Assembly: GCF_009733815.1 (NCBI RefSeq)
Contig: NZ_WNXY01000001.1
Coordinates: forward strand, 620,001-684,000
Source: Pseudactinotalea suaedae
Lineage (GTDB): Bacteria > Actinomycetota > Actinomycetes > Actinomycetales > Beutenbergiaceae
DNA length: 64,000 bases
Direction of reading: 5' to 3'
The notes beneath the pieces were generated by a model. The model ran no database searches, was not told the DNA's origin, and saw nothing but the letters and a program-made list of their open reading frames with translations. Positions 51,691-62,248 of the stretch are shown here, piece after piece (the stretch's first letter is position 1; each line of letters begins with the position of its first letter). A program made the position numbers and the translations under genes.

Positions 51691-52040
51691 GGCCGCTGCG
51701 TCGGCGACGCTCTCGGCCTCAGGCGTCGCCGCGCCGGCCGCAGACACACCGGCGACACGCCGGAGTCGTCGAGAAATGCCGCAACTGGTCTCAGAGCGCT
51801 GACCTGCGCGAACGCCCGTGACCTGCGATGACGCATGCTTGGCGGCACTGCCGAACGTCGGTATGTTCGCTCCCTGTACTGCTGCAGGGGGAGAACCTCC
51901 GCGCAGTCACCGACCAGGCCCGCGCGTTCACTAGAAAACGGGGCCCCGAGACCGGGGCAGCGGACCGAAGGACGTGCGGGCCGGTCGGTGCCAGCGGGGG
52001 AGCGGCCGGTCGGTGCCGGCGAGGAACGTATCCTGGGCCG
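51691..52040. other. Non-coding stretch upstream of lnt
   Basis: About 350 nt without a convincing gene. It includes CGAACGTCGGTATGTTCG near 51853, an imperfect dyad whose spacing does not fit LexA. I see nothing else except the lnt -10 box at its end. Confidence 0.6.
52029..52034 (+). promoter_or_regulatory. -10 box for leaderless lnt (TATCCT)
   Basis: TATCCT lies 6 nt before the lnt GTG start. Confidence 0.5.
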
Positions 52041-53609
52041 GTGCCTCAGCTCCAGCCGCGACGACTCACGACCGCGGCGGTGGCGATCGTGGGCGGTCTG
52101 CTCACCGACACGGCCTTTCCGCAGCGCAGCTGGTGGCCGATGGCCATCATCGGCGTCGCGCTGCTCGTGCTGGCCCTGCGCCGGGACTCCGCCCGGTGGG
52201 CCGCCGCCGTTGGCTTCCTCTGGGGCATCTCGTTCTTCCTGCCCCACATCTGGTGGGCCAACGAAGCGGTGGGCGTGATCCCATGGATCGCCCTGTCCGT
52301 CGCCGAGGCCGGCATCGTCGCCGCCACCTGCGCCGCGTGGGTGTGGGTCCGACGAGGGACGTTGCTGCAGCGGCTCGTGCTCGGGCAGGCCGCGGTGTTC
52401 GGCGTCGTCTGGGCGGTGGGGGAGCAGCTTCGTCAGGTCTGGCCGTTCGGGGGCTTCCCCTGGGGCAGGCTCGCGTTCTCGCAGACCGACTCACCGTTGC
52501 TCAGGCTGGCCTCCCTGGGTGGCGCACCGCTGGTGTCCGCCGTCGTGGCCGCGCTCGGTCTGCTGCTCGCGAGCGTCGCGGTGACGCTGCGACAGGCGGA
52601 CACCGTGCGCCTCATCGGTGCTCCCGCCGCGGTGGCCGCGGTGCTCGGGCTCAGCCTCCTGGTGCCGCTGGGCACGCACGGCTCCGCCGGGCAGCTGCGC
52701 GTCGGCGCGGTGCAGGGCAACGTCGCCGAGCCTGGGCTGGGTGCGTTCGCCAACGCCTACGAGGTGCTCAACAACCACGTGAGCGGTACCGAGCAGCTCG
52801 CCGAGGACGTCGGCGCCGGCGGTGTCGATCTGGTCGTCTGGCCCGAGAACTCCTCCGACTACAACCCGCGCGCCTACGAGGACGCGCGGGTGCTGGTCGA
52901 GCAGGCGGTCGCGGCTGTCGGGGTGCCGCTGCTGTTCGGCACGGACCGGTACGTCGAGGCCGGCGACGAGCCCGGCGCCGTCGACGAGCGGTACAACGAC
53001 ATGGTGCTGTGGCTGCCCGGGGAGGGTCCGGTCGAGGCCTACTCCAAGCAGATCCCTGCCGCGTTCGCCGAGTACATCCCGATGCGCGAGGTCGCTCGGA
53101 TCTTCTCCTCCGCCGTCGACCTTGTCGGGACCGACATGGCCCGCGGGACCGAGATCGCGGTCGTGGACGTGCCGGTCGCCACGCTCGAGCGCGACGTCCC
53201 GGTGGGCACGATCATCTGCTTCGAGGTGGCCTACGACGCGCTGATCCGGGAGTCGGTGGTCGGTGGCGCCGAGGTGCTGTTCGTCCCGACGAACAACGCC
53301 TCCTTCGGCTACTCGGCCGAGTCGGAGCAGCAGCTGGCGATGTCGCGGTTCCGCGCGGTCGAGCACGGCCGTGCCACCATCCAGATCTCGACCGTGGGTG
53401 TGAGCGGGGTGATCGCGCCCAACGGTGTGGTGCTGGAGACCACCGAGCTGTTCACGGCCGACCAGCTCGTGGCGACGGTGCCGCTGCGGACCGAGCTCAC
53501 GATCAGCGACCGGCTGGGTGACGCCCCGGTCGTAGCATTCACCCTGTTCACGGTGCTGGCGCTGCTCACCGGTATCGCCACCGCACCACGGCGGAAGCGT
53601 CGCCGATGA
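52041..53609 (+). CDS. lnt: Apolipoprotein N-acyltransferase
   Basis: A 522-residue Lnt. The N-terminal half holds about six helices. The C-terminal nitrilase-like domain has the triad E269 (VWPENSSDY), K336 (YSKQIPAAFAEYIP) and C393 (GTIICFEVAYD). It adds a third acyl chain to lipoproteins at the outer face of the membrane. It overlaps the polyprenol-phosphate-mannose synthase gene by ATGA. In M. tuberculosis the two are fused; here they are separate. Confidence 0.94.
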   Translation: MPQLQPRRLTTAAVAIVGGLLTDTAFPQRSWWPMAIIGVALLVLALRRDSARWAAAVGFLWGISFFLPHIWWANEAVGVIPWIALSVAEAGIVAATCAAWVWVRRGTLLQRLVLGQAAVFGVVWAVGEQLRQVWPFGGFPWGRLAFSQTDSPLLRLASLGGAPLVSAVVAALGLLLASVAVTLRQADTVRLIGAPAAVAAVLGLSLLVPLGTHGSAGQLRVGAVQGNVAEPGLGAFANAYEVLNNHVSGTEQLAEDVGAGGVDLVVWPENSSDYNPRAYEDARVLVEQAVAAVGVPLLFGTDRYVEAGDEPGAVDERYNDMVLWLPGEGPVEAYSKQIPAAFAEYIPMREVARIFSSAVDLVGTDMARGTEIAVVDVPVATLERDVPVGTIICFEVAYDALIRESVVGGAEVLFVPTNNASFGYSAESEQQLAMSRFRAVEHGRATIQISTVGVSGVIAPNGVVLETTELFTADQLVATVPLRTELTISDRLGDAPVVAFTLFTVLALLTGIATAPRRKRRR

Positions 53610-54373
53610 GGACGCTCGTCATCATGCCGACCTACAACGAGCGGGATGCGCTGCCGACGACGCTCGCGCACCTGCGGGCGACGATTCCCGGTGTCGACGT
53701 GCTCGTCGTCGACGACAGCTCGCCCGACGGCACCGGCGTCTGGGCCGACGGCGCTGCCGCCTCCGACCCGCAGGTCGAGGTGCTGCACCGCGCGGGCAAG
53801 GAAGGGCTCGGCCGCGCCTACCTGGACGGCTTCCGCTGGGCGCTGGCACAGGGCTACGACGCCGTCGTCGAGATGGATGCCGACGGCTCGCACCGCGCGG
53901 AGGACCTGCCCGCGCTGCTGGCGGCCGCTGCTGCGGACCCCGCGCCCGATCTCGTGATCGGGTCGCGCTGGGTACCCGGGGGCGCGGTCGTGAACTGGCC
54001 GTGGACCCGCCAGCTCATCAGCAAGCTGGGCACGGGCTACGCCCGGCTCGCGCTGCGGCTGAGCGTGCGGGACGCGACCGCCGGGTTCCGGGTCTACCCG
54101 GCGCGCACGTTGCGCCGGCTGCCGCTGGAACAGGTCGAGTCGCAGGGCTACTGCTTCCAGATCGACATGACCTGGCGCGTGGAACGGGCGCGGGGGCGTG
54201 TCGTGGAGGTCCCGATCACGTTCGTGGAACGTACCCAGGGGACATCAAAGATGAGCCGGGCGATCGCCGTGGAGGCGATCACCCGGCTCACCGAGTGGGG
54301 TCTTGACGACCGTCGACGCCGGATCAAGCTCCGGGTCCGTCGGTTGGTTCAGGCGCTTCGGCGCCGCGCCTGA
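53606..54373 (+). CDS. ppm1: Polyprenol monophosphomannose synthase
   Basis: A 255-residue GT2 enzyme of the DPM1 type. VIMPTYNERDALPTTL, VDDSSPDGTG and the DxD-like EMDADGSHRAEDLP bind GDP-mannose and the metal, and VPITFVERTQGTSKMS is also typical. It makes polyprenyl-phosphate mannose for lipoglycan and protein mannosylation. Its end overlaps the 3' end of rbpA by 25 nt on the other strand. Confidence 0.93.
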   Translation: MRTLVIMPTYNERDALPTTLAHLRATIPGVDVLVVDDSSPDGTGVWADGAAASDPQVEVLHRAGKEGLGRAYLDGFRWALAQGYDAVVEMDADGSHRAEDLPALLAAAAADPAPDLVIGSRWVPGGAVVNWPWTRQLISKLGTGYARLALRLSVRDATAGFRVYPARTLRRLPLEQVESQGYCFQIDMTWRVERARGRVVEVPITFVERTQGTSKMSRAIAVEAITRLTEWGLDDRRRRIKLRVRRLVQALRRRA

Positions 54374-54696
54374 CCGCTGCGCAGCAGCGCGAGGCGCTCG
54401 TCGAGAAGCTCTTCGAGCTCACCGACGGTGCGGCGCTCGAGCAGCATGTCCCAGTGGGTGCGCTGCTTCTTGGTCGCCTTGGGCTCGGGGCGCGTCGCGT
54501 CACGCAGCAGCGCCTCACCGCCGCCGGGTGCCTCCCAGACAGCGGGGACATCTGCCTCAGCGCTGAACGGAATGACGATGACCCGGCCATCGGGGCAGTC
54601 GTAGACTGCCTCGATCCGAGGGGCGAACTCGACGCCGACCTCGGTCTCCAGGCTGTTCGCACCGATCTTCATCCCTCGCAGGGAACGTTCGGCCAT
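54349..54696 (-). CDS. rbpA: RNA polymerase-binding protein RbpA
   Basis: A 115-residue RbpA (MAERSLRGMKIGANSLETEVGVEFAPRIEAVYDCPDGR, with the C-terminal ERRTVGELEELLDERL sigma-interaction helix). It stabilises open complexes with the primary sigma factor. GAAGGAGGAGACC precedes the ATG. A sigma-R-type promoter is upstream. It ends inside the tail of ppm1. Confidence 0.95.
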   Translation of the reverse strand: MAERSLRGMKIGANSLETEVGVEFAPRIEAVYDCPDGRVIVIPFSAEADVPAVWEAPGGGEALLRDATRPEPKATKKQRTHWDMLLERRTVGELEELLDERLALLRSGQARRRSA

Positions 54697-54755
54697 GGTC
54701 TCCTCCTTCGCGTACGTGCAGGCGCGGGTGGTGCTGCGTCCGTACTCTTCATCTC

Positions 54756-54781
54756 AACGGATCATCATCCAGTGGTGTTCC
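54756..54781 (-). promoter_or_regulatory. Sigma-R/SigH-type promoter of rbpA (GGAAC-N18-GTT)
   Basis: On the minus strand GGAAC (54777-54781) is followed after exactly 18 nt by GTTG (GTT at 54756-54758). This is the thiol-stress sigma-R/SigH consensus. rbpA is a known sigma-R target in Streptomyces. The start of transcription would be about 50 nt before the ATG. Confidence 0.65.
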
Positions 54782-54853
54782 GCGCGGCTGGTGAAGGTGC
54801 TGTGAAGCCTTGCGGGTGCGGGTGCGCAGATATGCCCGTCCGGCCGCCACAGA

Positions 54854-54859
54854 TACGCT
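54854..54859 (+). promoter_or_regulatory. -10 box for the leaderless aldo/keto reductase gene (TACGCT)
   Basis: TACGCT lies 6 nt before the GTG at 54866, which supports this start over the ATG at 54872. Confidence 0.5.
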
Positions 54860-54865
54860 GGCCGG

Positions 54866-55816
54866 GTGCAGATGACCTACCGCCAGCTCGGCCGTTCCGG
54901 ACTTACCGTCTCTACCGTGGGGCTGGGGTGCAACGCCTTCGGCACCACCATACTTCCCGACGACGTCCCCGCCGTGGTCGATGCGGCGTTGGAGGCCGGG
55001 ATCACACTGTTCGACACCGCTGACGTCTACGGCGGCGAGCCCGGCATGAGCGAGCAGCTGCTCGGCAAGGCTCTGGGCTCCAGGCGCGACGCCGTGGTGG
55101 TGGCTACCAAGTTCGGCATGGACATGCGCGGCGCGAACGGACCCGACTGGGGCGTGCGGGGCTCCCGCCGCTACATCCGCACCGCCGTCGAGGCGTCGTT
55201 GCGTCGGCTGGGGACCGATCACATCGACCTGTACCAGATGCACCGGTACGACGACGCGACCCCGTTGGAGGAGACGCTGGCGGCGCTGCACGAGCTCGTG
55301 CTCGAGGGCAAGGTCCGTTACCTGGGGTCGTCGAACTTCACCGGCTGGCAGATCGTGGACGCGGACTGGATCGCCCGCACCGCCGGCGGCAGCCCGATGA
55401 TCTCCGTGCAGAACGCCTACTCGCTGCTGGAGCGCGGCGTCGAGTCCGAGGTGATCCCCGCCGCCGAGCACGTCGGCGCCGGGATGCTGCCGTACTTCCC
55501 GCTGGCTTCCGGTCTGCTGACCGGCAAGTACCGCCGTGGTGAGGCGGCGCCGGAAGGCACCCGCCTCACGCAGCGCCCCGAGCGGCTCGAGGCCGCCAAC
55601 TTCGACGTGATCGAGGCGATCCGCGCCTTCGCCGAGCAGCGCGAGGTGCCGATGGCGACGGTGGCGATCGGTTACCTCGCGGCGCAGGACGTCGTGGGAT
55701 CGGTGATCAGTGGCGCGTCCCGGCCCGAGCAGGTGCGGTCGAACGCCGCTGCGCTGGAGTGGGAGCCGACCGAGGCCGACCTGGCCGAGCTCGACGAGAT
55801 CACGACGGCTCGCTAG
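54866..55816 (+). CDS. Aldo/keto reductase
   Basis: A 316-residue NADPH-dependent TIM-barrel reductase. LGRSGLTVSTVGLGCNAFG, the catalytic Asp/Tyr in LFDTADVYGGEPGMSEQLLG, the Lys in VVVATKFG, and the His in LYQMHRYD make the tetrad. It resembles the YhdN/L-glyceraldehyde reductase-like group, and the substrate is unknown. It ends 17 nt inside the convergent WYL gene. Confidence 0.9.
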   Translation: MQMTYRQLGRSGLTVSTVGLGCNAFGTTILPDDVPAVVDAALEAGITLFDTADVYGGEPGMSEQLLGKALGSRRDAVVVATKFGMDMRGANGPDWGVRGSRRYIRTAVEASLRRLGTDHIDLYQMHRYDDATPLEETLAALHELVLEGKVRYLGSSNFTGWQIVDADWIARTAGGSPMISVQNAYSLLERGVESEVIPAAEHVGAGMLPYFPLASGLLTGKYRRGEAAPEGTRLTQRPERLEAANFDVIEAIRAFAEQREVPMATVAIGYLAAQDVVGSVISGASRPEQVRSNAAALEWEPTEADLAELDEITTAR

Positions 55817-56783
55817 CAGCGTCGGAGACGTCCGCGCGCTGCGGGGCCGCGGCCGCGGCTGCCAGCAGTCGCTCTCCGAGCCTGCGCAGCTGGTCGGCGA
55901 CCTCGGGAGGTGTGATCACCCGGAACGGCGCACCGATCTCAGCCAGCTTGACGGCGTACCAGTCGGGTGTGCTGGTGCTGCCGAGCAGCCGGGTGGTGCC
56001 GTCGGGCAGCTGCTCGAGCCGGCCGAGCTGGCGGGGGACCCACCAGCGCACCCGCTCCGCGGGCGCCTCGATGATCACCTCGACGGCGAGCTGCCAGCCC
56101 TCCGAGAGGTGCTCCTCGACGGCCGCCAGCAGGTCGAGCTCCTCAGGGGGCTCGAACGACTCCGCCAGCGGGTGGACCGACTCGATCCGGTCGACCCGAT
56201 AGAGCCGACGAGCCTGACGGTCACGGGACCAGCAGAGCACGTACCAGTAGCCCCGGCGCGGGACCACACCCCAGGGGTCGATCTCGGTGGCGAAGGAGTG
56301 CTCGGCGCAGTAGCGGATGCGCACGGCGTGCCGTGCGCCCACCGCCTCCACCAGCTGGGCCACGACGGCGCCGTCCACCTCGGGGCCGGCCGGGGGAGTG
56401 GGTACGAGGGCCCGGACGCCGTCGACCGCACCGGCGAGCGAGGCCGGAAGCACGCGGGTGAGCTTGTCGAGAGCTCGTCCGGCCGCGTCGTCGCGTCCGT
56501 GCCGGCTCTCGACGGCGGCCATCGTCAGCCCCAGCGCCTCGGACATCGTGAACCGCAGCGGCGCCGGGCGGGCGCCCCGCCCGATCTGGTAGCCGCCGTA
56601 GCGACCCGGGGCCGACTCGACCGGGATGTCCGCCTCGCGCAGGATCGCGACGTAGCGTCGCGCGGCGCGGTCGCTCACCCCGAGCCTGTCGCCGAGGTCG
56701 GCAGCCGTGATGCCGGGGCGGTCCTGGATGAGCGCGAACGCCAGCAGGGCGCGGGAGGTCGGGCTGTCGCCGTCGAGACCCAT
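55800..56783 (-). CDS. HTH-WYL transcriptional regulator (YafY type)
   Basis: A 327-residue regulator. The HTH is RPGITAADLGDRLGVSDRAARRYVAILREADIPVES, followed by the YGGYQIG wing typical of the DeoR-like YafY group. A WYL domain (HAVRIRYCAEHSFATEIDPWGVVPRRGYWYVLCWSRDRQARRLYRVDRI) and a C-terminal WCX-like domain follow. The target is unknown; the divergently oriented DinB-like gene or the nearby reductase are candidates. Confidence 0.9.
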   Translation of the reverse strand: MGLDGDSPTSRALLAFALIQDRPGITAADLGDRLGVSDRAARRYVAILREADIPVESAPGRYGGYQIGRGARPAPLRFTMSEALGLTMAAVESRHGRDDAAGRALDKLTRVLPASLAGAVDGVRALVPTPPAGPEVDGAVVAQLVEAVGARHAVRIRYCAEHSFATEIDPWGVVPRRGYWYVLCWSRDRQARRLYRVDRIESVHPLAESFEPPEELDLLAAVEEHLSEGWQLAVEVIIEAPAERVRWWVPRQLGRLEQLPDGTTRLLGSTSTPDWYAVKLAEIGAPFRVITPPEVADQLRRLGERLLAAAAAAPQRADVSDAASEPS

Positions 56784-56789
56784 CAGGGC

Positions 56790-56795
56790 AGGCTA
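56790..56795 (-). promoter_or_regulatory. -10 box for the leaderless WYL regulator gene (TAGCCT)
   Basis: On the minus strand TAGCCT lies 6 nt before the ATG at 56783. Confidence 0.5.
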
Positions 56796-56828
56796 GAGGA
56801 GGCGCGGAGCCGGGTGGAAGGCCACGCG

Positions 56829-57386
56829 CTAGATGCGCCAGGCCGGCGGCGGGTCCTCGCCGACCCGGCCGTCGATCGCCTCGCGGATGATGTCGGCGTG
56901 CCCGGTGTGCCGGCTGTACTCCTCGAGGAGGTCGAACGCCAGCCTGCGCAGGCTCACGACGAAGCCGTCGTCGGCGCCCCAGGCGATCTGCTGCTCGAGA
57001 CCGCCGTCGGCGACCGCCTCGGCGATCCGGGTGCGTGCGCGAGCCACGGCGTCGTCCCAGAGCGCGTAGAGCTGCTCGGCGCCGAGACCGGTCGTGTCGA
57101 ACGTGAAGGCCTTGGGGTCGCCGTCGTACGACGCCATGCCCGACCACGGCGGGCCGTACGGCGCACCCGAGAGGTTCGGTCCCCACTTCTCGTCCTCGAC
57201 GCACGCGAGGTGCTTGAGCAGCCCGCCGAGGGTGAGGCTGGAGGCCGCCACGGTGCGGTTGAGCGCGGCCTCGTCGAGGCCGTCGGCCTTCCAGCGAAAG
57301 GTCGCACGCTGCCGCTCGAGGGCGCCGAGCAGGTGCTCGATCTCGGAGCCGTCGAAGGGTGGTTCCCACGCAGGTGTCGCTGTCAT
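56829..57386 (-). CDS. DinB/DUF664-family protein (mycothiol-transferase-like)
   Basis: A 185-residue four-helix-bundle protein. GLLKHLACVEDEKW holds the first metal-binding His, and LLEEYSRHTGHADIIREAIDG the two others in the HxxxH pattern. DUF664 proteins in actinobacteria are related to mycothiol-dependent transferases. The substrate is not known. Confidence 0.85.
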   Translation of the reverse strand: MTATPAWEPPFDGSEIEHLLGALERQRATFRWKADGLDEAALNRTVAASSLTLGGLLKHLACVEDEKWGPNLSGAPYGPPWSGMASYDGDPKAFTFDTTGLGAEQLYALWDDAVARARTRIAEAVADGGLEQQIAWGADDGFVVSLRRLAFDLLEEYSRHTGHADIIREAIDGRVGEDPPPAWRI

Positions 57387-57392
57387 GGAGCG

Positions 57393-57398
57393 AGGCTA
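57393..57398 (-). promoter_or_regulatory. -10 box for the leaderless DinB-like gene (TAGCCT)
   Basis: On the minus strand TAGCCT lies 6 nt before the ATG at 57386. Confidence 0.5.
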
Positions 57399-57453
57399 GG
57401 GAGTACCGCGGACGAGCGGCTTCCGCATACCGGGGAAGTGGCAGGATGGCGCC

Positions 57454-57894
57454 ATGGCCAGCCGACCGGACGCGGATCGACTGCGCGAGCTGAAGCTGCT
57501 GCGCCAGGTGCGGGACCGGATCGACCGCGACTACCGCGAGCCGCTGGACGTCCCCGCGCTCGCCGGCTGCGTGCACATGTCGGCCGGGCACCTGAGCCGG
57601 CGGTTCAAGCAGGAGTACGGCGAGTCCCCCTACTCCTACCTGATGACCCGCCGCATCGAACGCGCGATGACCCTGCTGCGCCGGGGCGACCTGTCGGTGA
57701 CCGAGGTGTGCTTCGCCGTCGGGTCCTCGTCCCTGGGGACCTTCAGCACGAGGTTCACCGAGCTCGTGGGGATGCCGCCGAGCACCTACCGGGACCGGGC
57801 CAAGGAGGAGCTGCGCGGGCTCCCGTCGATGGTCGTCAAGAGGGTGGCCAGACCGATCAGGAATCGAGAAGCGCCACCGAGGCCGACGGCCTAG
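57454..57894 (+). CDS. AraC-family HTH regulator (DNA-binding domain only)
   Basis: A 146-residue protein that is almost only the AraC double HTH (DVPALAGCVHMSAGHLSRRFKQEYGESPYSYL and VTEVCFAVGSSSLGTFSTRFTELVGMPPSTY). No ligand-binding domain is present. CAGGAT 6 nt before the ATG may act as a weak -10. It heads a compact cluster with VOC, PPOX and UvrA-like genes and probably controls them. Confidence 0.88.
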   Translation: MASRPDADRLRELKLLRQVRDRIDRDYREPLDVPALAGCVHMSAGHLSRRFKQEYGESPYSYLMTRRIERAMTLLRRGDLSVTEVCFAVGSSSLGTFSTRFTELVGMPPSTYRDRAKEELRGLPSMVVKRVARPIRNREAPPRPTA

Positions 57895-57897
57895 CGT
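57892..57897 (+). promoter_or_regulatory. -10 box for the leaderless VOC gene (TAGCGT)
   Basis: TAGCGT ends 7 nt before the ATG at 57905. Its TAG is the stop codon of the AraC-type gene. Confidence 0.5.
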
Positions 57898-57904
57898 GAA
57901 CGCC

Positions 57905-58312
57905 ATGGCGATCACCCTGCACACCACGTTCCTGCCGCACGACGACCCGGAGGCCGCGAAGGCCTTCTACCGCGACCTCCTCGGCTTCGAGGTGCGCCAG
58001 GAGGTCGGCTACAACGACATGCACTGGATCACGGTGGGCCCGCCGGATCAGCACGACGTCAACATCGTGCTGTACCCGCCCGGCGCCGACCCGGCGATCA
58101 GCGACGACGAGCGCCGCACGATCACGGAGATGATGGCGAAGGGCACGTTCGCCAGCATGCTGCTGGCGAGCGACGACCTCGACGCGACCTTCGCGACCCT
58201 CGAGGCCGGCGGCGCCGAGATCCTCCAGGAGCCGGCCGACCAGGACTGGGGCGTGCGTGACTGCGCCGTGCGCGACCCCGCCGGCAACACGCTCCGCATC
58301 CAGCAGCGGTGA
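57905..58312 (+). CDS. VOC-superfamily (glyoxalase/bleomycin-resistance-like) protein
   Basis: A 135-residue beta-alpha-beta-beta-beta double module (FLPHDDPEAAKAFYRDLLGFEVRQEV and ASMLLASDDLDATFATLEAGGAEIL...VRDPAGNTLRIQQ). VOC proteins bind metals or drugs. The neighbouring UvrA-like protein makes a resistance or detoxification role plausible but unproven. The GTGA overlap with the next gene shows coupling. ATG 57905 is preferred to GTG 57896 because of the -10 position. Confidence 0.88.
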   Translation: MAITLHTTFLPHDDPEAAKAFYRDLLGFEVRQEVGYNDMHWITVGPPDQHDVNIVLYPPGADPAISDDERRTITEMMAKGTFASMLLASDDLDATFATLEAGGAEILQEPADQDWGVRDCAVRDPAGNTLRIQQR

Positions 58313-58778
58313 GCGGGGCTGCGGACCGGCGCAGCGGAGCGCAACGGCGCCGTGACGTCGAGGGCCGGCTCCTCGCGGACAACGACGCCTGGGTGGCGAC
58401 CGCGAGCCCGGACGGCGAGCCCCACCTGGTGCCGCTGTCCTACCACTGGGACGGTGCCACCCTGCTGCTCGCGACGCCCGCCGACAGTCCGACCGGTCGC
58501 AATCTCGAACGGGGCGGCACCGTGCGACTCGCGCTCGGGCACACCCGCGACGTCTGCCTCGTGGACGGTACGGTCGAGACCCTGACGATGGCAGCGGTGC
58601 CGCGCGAGCGTGCCGACGCCTTCGCCGCCCACACCGGGTTCGACCCCCGTAACCTCACCACCCCCTACCACTGGTACCGCGTGACACCACGCCGGGTGCA
58701 GGCCTGGCGCGAGGAGAACGAGCTCGCCGGGCGCGAGCTGATGCGCGATGGCCGGTGGATCGTCCCGACAGGAGCCGC

Positions 58779-58782
<4 letters not shown>
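58309..58782 (+). CDS. PPOX-class flavin/F420-binding split-barrel protein
   Basis: A 157-residue split-barrel (DNDAWVATASPDGEPHLVPLSYHWDGATLLLATPADSPTGRNLERGGTVRLALG). The PPOX family uses FMN or F420, and which is used here cannot be told. It overlaps the VOC gene (GTGA) and the UvrA-like gene (ATGA), so it is part of a coupled set. Confidence 0.85.
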
Positions 58783-61175
<2,393 letters not shown>

Positions 61176-61185
61176 CGTGACGCCC

Positions 61186-61707
61186 ATGACGCAACTGGTG
61201 CTCACCGCTGTCGGGGACGACCGGGAGGGACTGGTGTCGGCGCTGTCCCGAGCCGTCGAGGATCACGGTGGCAACTGGCTCGACAGCCAGCTGGCCAGGC
61301 TGGCCGGCAAGTTCGCCGGCATCGTGCTCGTCGAGGTGCCGGACGCAAACGTCGCTGCCTTCACCGACGCGACCGCGGGACTCCTGGACCAGCTCGGCTG
61401 GAAGGTCGACGTCAACCCGGCAGGCGCCGGGGGAGCGGCAGGGAGGGAGGTGCAGGTGCATCTCGTGGGACTGGACCGCCCGGGCATGGTCCGGCAGGTG
61501 AGCTCGGCACTGGCGGCGCGACGCGTGAGCATCCGCGACTTCCGGTCGTGGACGCAGAACGCACCGCAGGGCGGTGGCCTGCTCTTCGAGGCCGAGGCAG
61601 TCGTGACGTTGCCGACCGGTGTCGACGTCGAAACGGTACGAGCGGCACTGGAGCCGATCGCGGACGAGCTGATGGTGGACCTCGATCTCGCCGAGCCGGC
61701 GAGTTGA
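61186..61707 (+). CDS. Two-ACT-domain protein (GcvR-like)
   Basis: A 173-residue protein with two ACT domains (LVLTAVGDDREGLVSALSRAVEDHGGNWLDS, VHLVGLDRPGMVRQVSSALAARRVSIRDF). This matches the glycine cleavage regulator GcvR layout. The ligand is probably an amino acid. There are no gcv genes nearby. Start 61186 follows a -10 box. Confidence 0.85.
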   Translation: MTQLVLTAVGDDREGLVSALSRAVEDHGGNWLDSQLARLAGKFAGIVLVEVPDANVAAFTDATAGLLDQLGWKVDVNPAGAGGAAGREVQVHLVGLDRPGMVRQVSSALAARRVSIRDFRSWTQNAPQGGGLLFEAEAVVTLPTGVDVETVRAALEPIADELMVDLDLAEPAS

Positions 61708-62174
61708 CCAACGACAGCGCCGAGCCGTCGCTTCTCGAAGACTTCCTCTCCGAGGACACCCGTCGGGTCCTGCACGCGACGTGGGAGGTCGTCCGCACAC
61801 GCGACGGCGCATTGCTCGACCCGCTCGTCGCCGCACTGCCCAGGATCCGGCGTGCCACCGATCGCCTGGACCTCGGAGGTGCGTTGCACTCGAACCGCGT
61901 CAGTCTCGAGCACGCCCTGGACAAGATCGAGAGCTATCGGGACAAGTCCTGCTGGTGCGCCAGCTACCCAGGCCTGTCCTTCTACGAGCCACCCAAGGAA
62001 GAGCGAGCCGGGCACGTCCGGATCCTCGCGACGAGCGAGCCCGGCTGGTCCATGACGTTCCACTGCGCGTGCGCGCTCTGCGGCCAGGAGTTCGACGTCG
62101 AGCAGGGTGACTACCACTACACGTGGTGGAAGTGGGTGCCCCGGGGTGTGAAGCGGCGGCGGCGCACGACGTAG
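61704..62174 (+). CDS. Hypothetical protein with CWC and CACALC cysteine motifs
   Basis: An uncharacterised protein of about 156 residues from TTG 61704, which overlaps the previous stop; the start is uncertain. CWCASYPGLSFYEPP and HCACALCGQEFD could bind a metal. The C-terminus is WWKWVPRGVKRRRR, aromatic then basic. I recognise no family. Confidence 0.55.
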   Translation: MTNDSAEPSLLEDFLSEDTRRVLHATWEVVRTRDGALLDPLVAALPRIRRATDRLDLGGALHSNRVSLEHALDKIESYRDKSCWCASYPGLSFYEPPKEERAGHVRILATSEPGWSMTFHCACALCGQEFDVEQGDYHYTWWKWVPRGVKRRRRTT

Positions 62175-62248
62175 CTGCGGAATGCGGAAACCAGACCCGG
62201 CCGGTGATCCAGCTTCATCCACCAGCGTCTGAGCGGCAGACTGGGGCC

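Noticed and set aside
51852-51870. LexA/SOS box (CGAAC...GTTCG)
   Set aside because: The half-sites are 8 nt apart rather than 4, so the site does not fit the actinobacterial LexA consensus.
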